DNA of 64,000 nucleotides from the NCBI GenBank assembly GCA_949987565.1, contig OX465113.1, positions 2,400,322 through 2,464,321 of the forward strand, read 5' to 3'. This stretch comes from Luidia sarsii (lineage: Eukaryota; Echinodermata; Asteroidea; Paxillosida; Luidiidae). The first letter of the stretch is position 1; the number at the start of each line of letters is the position of its first letter. Below the pieces are notes generated by a model, which was not told the origin of the DNA, did no database searches, and saw nothing but the letters and a program-made list of their open reading frames with translations. A program made the translations under genes and the position numbers. This document shows, in pieces, positions 60,480 to 64,000 of this stretch.

Positions 60480-61080
60480 TCCATCTCTTCAATCTGCAAA
60501 TCCATCCGCATCCATCTCTTCAATCTGCAAATCCGTCTGCATCCATCTCTTCAATCTGCAAATCCGTCTGCACCTTTATCTTCCATCTGCAAATCCATCC
60601 GAACCTGTTTCTGCAATCTGCAAGGCCATCCGCATCCATTTTTTTCAATCTGCAAATCCATTCGCATCCATCTCTTCAATCTGCAAATCCATCCGCATCC
60701 GTCTCTCCAATCTCCAAATCTGTCTGCACCTTTATCTTCAATCTGCAAATCCGTCTGCATTCATCTCTTCAATCTGCAAATCCATCCGCATCCATCTCTT
60801 CAATCTGCAAATCCATCCGCATCCATCTCTTCAATCTGCAAATCCATCCGCATCCATCTCTTCAATCTGCAAATCCGTCCACATCCATCTCTTCAATCTG
60901 CAAATCCAGCCGCATCCATCTCTTCAATCTGCAAATCCATCCGCATCCATCTCTTCAATCTGCAAATCCGTCTGCATCCATCTCTTCAATCTGCAAATCC
61001 GTCTGCACCTTTATCTTCCATCTGCAAATCCATCCGAACCTGTTTCTGCAATCTGCAAGGCCATCCGCATCCATTTTTTT
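60480..61080. repeat. 435-bp internal duplication in the satellite
   Basis: The run with CTTTATCTTCCATCTGC, GAACCTGTTTCTGCAATC, GCAAGGCCATCC and CATTTTTTTCAATC at 60560-60660 recurs 435 bp later (14 monomers plus one base), and both are carried again in the second 2730-bp unit. Confidence 0.8.
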
Positions 61081-61157
61081 CAATCTGCAAATCCATTCGC
61101 ACCTGTATCTTTAATCTGCAAATCCGTCCGCACCAGTTTCTCCAATCTCCAAATCCG

Positions 61158-61730
61158 TCATTACCTGTATCTTCAATCTGCAAGGCCATCCGCATCCGAG
61201 TCTTTAATCTGCAAATCCGTCCGGACCCGTATCACCAATCTGCAAAGCCGTCCGCACCCGTACCTTCAATCTGCAAATCCGTCCGCACCTGTTTCTTCAA
61301 TCTGCAAATCCATCATTACCTGTATCTTCAATCTGCAAGGCCATCCGCATCCGAGCCTTCAATCTGCAAATCCGTCCACACCTGTATCACCAATCTGCAA
61401 AGCCGTCCGTACCCGTATCTTCAATCTGCAAATCCGTCCGCACCTGTTTCTTCAATCTGCAAATCCATCATTACCTGTATCTTCAATCTGCAAGGCCATC
61501 CGCATCCGAGTCTTTAATCTGCAAATCCGTCCGGACCCGTATCACCAATCTGCAAAGCCGTCCGCACCCGTAGCTTCAATCTGCAAATCCGTCCGCACCT
61601 GTTTCTTCAATCTGCAAATCCATCATTACCTGTATCTTCAATCTGCAATGCCATCCGCATCCGAGCCTTCAATCTGCAAATCCGTCCCGTGTGTATCACC
61701 AATCTGCAAAGCCGTCCGTACCCGTATCTT
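61158..61730. repeat. 155-bp five-monomer block repeated four times
   Basis: TCATTACCTGTATCTTCAAT recurs at 61158, 61313, 61468 and 61623: exactly 155 bp, or five monomers. Its CCGAG, GGACCCG and CACCAATCTG variants do not occur in the rest of the array, so this block was amplified separately. Confidence 0.85.
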
Positions 61731-64000
61731 CAATCTGCAAATCCGTCCGCATCCATCTCTTCAATCTGCAAATCCATCTGCACCTTTATCTTCAATCTGC
61801 AAATCCGTCTGCATTCATCTCTTCAATCTACAAATCCATCCGCATCCGTCTCTTCAATCTGCAAATCCATCCGCATTCATCTCTTCAATCTGCAAATCCA
61901 TCCGCATCCATCTCTTCAATCTGCAAATCCATCCACATCCATCTCTTCAATCTGCAAATCCGTCCGCATCCATCTCTTCAATCTGCAAATCTGTCTGCAC
62001 CTTTATCTTCAATCTGCAAATCCGTCTGCATTCATCTCTTCAATCTACAAATCCATCCGCATCCATCTCTTCAATCTGCAAATCCATCCGCATCCGTCTC
62101 TTCAATCTGCAAATCTGTCTGCACCTTTATCTTCAATCTGCAAATCCGTCTGCATTCATCTCTTCAATCTGCAAATCCATCCGCATCCATCTCTTCAATC
62201 TGCAAATCCATCCGCATCCATCTCTTCAATCTGCAAATCCATCCGCATCCATCTCTTCAATCTGCAAATTCGTCCGCATCCATCTCTTCAATCTGCAAAT
62301 CCATCCGCATCCGTCTCTTCAATCTGCAAATCCTTCCGCATCCATATCTTCAATCTACAAATCCATCCACATCCATCTCTTCAATCTGCAAATCCATCCG
62401 CATCCATCTCTTCAATCTGCAAATCCATCCGCATCCGTCTCTTCAATCTGCAAATCCTTCTGCATCCATCTCTTCAATCTGCAAATCCTTCCGCATCCAT
62501 ATCTTCAATCTACAAATCCATCCGCATCCATCTCTTCAATCTACAAATCCGTCCACATCCATCTCTTCAATCTGCAAATCCATCCGCATCCATCTCTTCA
62601 ATCTGCAAATCCTTCTGCATCCATCTCTTCAATCTGCAAATCCGTCCACATCCATCTCTTCAATCTGCAAATCCATCCGCATCCATCTCTTCAATCTGCA
62701 AATCCATCCGCATCCATCTCTTCAATCTGCAAATCCATCCGCATCCATCTCTTCAATCTGCAAATCCATCCGCATCCATCTCTTCAATCTGCAAATCCGT
62801 CCGCATCCATCTCTTCAATCTGCAAATCCATCCGCATCCATCTCTTCAATCTGCAAATCCATCCGCATCCAATCTCTTCAATCTGCAAATCCGTCCGCAT
62901 CCATCTCTTCAATCTGCAAATCCATCTGCATCCGTCTCTTCAATCTGCAAATCCATCCGCATCCATCTCTTCAATCTGCAAATCCGTCCACATCCATCTC
63001 TTCAATCTGCAAATCCATCCGCATCCATCTCTTCAATCTGCAAATCCGTCCACATCCATCTCTTCAATCTGCAAATCCATCCGCATCCATCTCTTCAATC
63101 TGCAAATCCATCCGCATCCATCTCTTCAATCTGCAAATCCATCCGCATCCATCTCTTCAATCTGCAAATCCGTCCACATCCATCTCTTCAATCTGCAAAT
63201 CCAGCCGCATCCATCTCTTCAATCTGCAAATCCATCCGCATCCATCTCTTCAATCTGCAAATCCGTCTGCATCCATCTCTTCAATCTGCAAATCCGTCTG
63301 CACCTTTATCTTCCATCTGCAAATCCATCCGAACCTGTTTCTGCAATCTGCAAGGCCATCCGCATCCATTTTTTTCAATCTGCAAATCCATTCGCATCCA
63401 TCTCTTCAATCTGCAAATCCATCCGCATCCGTCTCTCCAATCTCCAAATCTGTCTGCACCTTTATCTTCAATCTGCAAATCCGTCTGCATTCATCTCTTC
63501 AATCTGCAAATCCATCCGCATCCATCTCTTCAATCTGCAAATCCATCCGCATCCATCTCTTCAATCTGCAAATCCATCCGCATCCATCTCTTCAATCTGC
63601 AAATCCGTCCACATCCATCTCTTCAATCTGCAAATCCAGCCGCATCCATCTCTTCAATCTGCAAATCCATCCGCATCCATCTCTTCAATCTGCAAATCCG
63701 TCTGCATCCATCTCTTCAATCTGCAAATCCGTCTGCACCTTTATCTTCCATCTGCAAATCCATCCGAACCTGTTTCTGCAATCTGCAAGGCCATCCGCAT
63801 CCATTTTTTTCAATCTGCAAATCCATTCGCACCTGTATCTTTAATCTGCAAATCCGTCCGCACCAGTTTCTCCAATCTCCAAATCCGTCATTACCTGTAT
63901 CTTCAATCTGCAAGGCCATCCGCATCCGAGTCTTTAATCTGCAAATCCGTCCGGACCCGTATCACCAATCTGCAAAGCCGTCCGCACCCGTACCTTCAAT
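61730..64000. repeat. 2730-bp higher-order unit, second copy (cut by window end)
   Basis: Matches 59000-61270 base for base wherever compared (for example 63961-64000 with 61231-61270). It stops only because the window stops. Confidence 0.9.

Larger units (their letters stand above)
59000..61730. repeat. 2730-bp higher-order unit, first copy
   Basis: From about 59000 the sequence recurs 2730 bp later (61730 onward) with no difference in the stretches I compared, to the end of the window, including the 32-bp monomer and rare variants. 2730 is 88 monomers plus 2 bases. Confidence 0.9.
58835..64000. repeat. 31-bp tandem satellite, about 166 monomers, running off the window
   Basis: Monomer TTCAATCTGCAAATCCATCC then GCATCCATCTC (31 bp). 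Variants change CCATCC to CCGTCC or CCGTCTG and CATCCATCTC to CACCTTTATC or CACCTGTTTC. One 32-bp monomer (CATCCAATCTC) occurs at 60138 and again at 62868. The monomer has no stop in any plus-strand frame, so 792- and 717-codon open frames result; they cycle through three readings (FNLQIHPHPS, LQSANPSASI, SSICKSIRIH) and are not genes. Confidence 0.95.

Noticed and set aside
58835..64000. Repeat-protein gene of about 790 aa
   Set aside because: All three forward frames of the monomer are stop-free and frameshifting indels are tolerated, so no coding constraint is visible.

Overview
The window is nuclear DNA from an animal. Genes are split by many short introns with GT-AG (once GC-AG) ends, and the introns are full of small tRNA-headed and foldback repeats. 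Protein families (SNAPC3, CDC14, calponin-homology), moderate GC, compact intron-rich genes and abundant ACATGTAC-type words fit a marine invertebrate deuterostome such as a lancelet, hemichordate or echinoderm. The species cannot be fixed from sequence alone.

Three genes could be rebuilt exon by exon with every splice phase closing. (1) Minus strand, 9916 to 3151: nine coding exons, 746 residues, with two calponin-homology (CH) domains followed by a long proline-rich tail holding a decapeptide array. I do not recognise the family. (2) Plus strand, 12874-17304: SNAPC3 (SNAP50), the zinc-binding subunit of the snRNA-activating protein complex, eight coding exons, 383 residues. (3) Plus strand, 19426-47707: a CDC14 dual-specificity phosphatase with 16 core exons plus optional ones, and probably a ~4 kb 3' UTR to about 51760. 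A fourth, unidentified gene may begin near 52.4-53.4 kb; only a candidate first coding exon is visible.

Layout: 1-3150 is repeat-rich (69-bp minisatellite, inverted SINE pair). 3151-9916 is the CH gene. 9972-12873 is a divergent spacer with candidate 5' UTR exons of both neighbours and a 241-bp near-perfect foldback. SNAPC3 and CDC14 follow head to tail, separated by degenerate 60-bp repeats and a promoter with NRF1-, CCAAT- and YY1-type sites. 53.4-58.8 kb is AT-rich without convincing genes but holds six spaced hairpin elements whose stems covary. 58835-64000 is one continuous 31-bp tandem satellite with nested higher-order structure, including a 2730-bp unit repeated with no difference seen.

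SNAPC3 acts in snRNA transcription and CDC14 is a phosphatase of cell division and cilia. The CH protein probably binds actin or microtubules. Nothing suggests that these genes act together; their order is ordinary genomic neighbourhood. The least explained items are the hairpin array at 56.1-56.5 kb, the nested satellite, the CH-protein architecture, and a relic copy of a SNAPC3 exon in its own intron.
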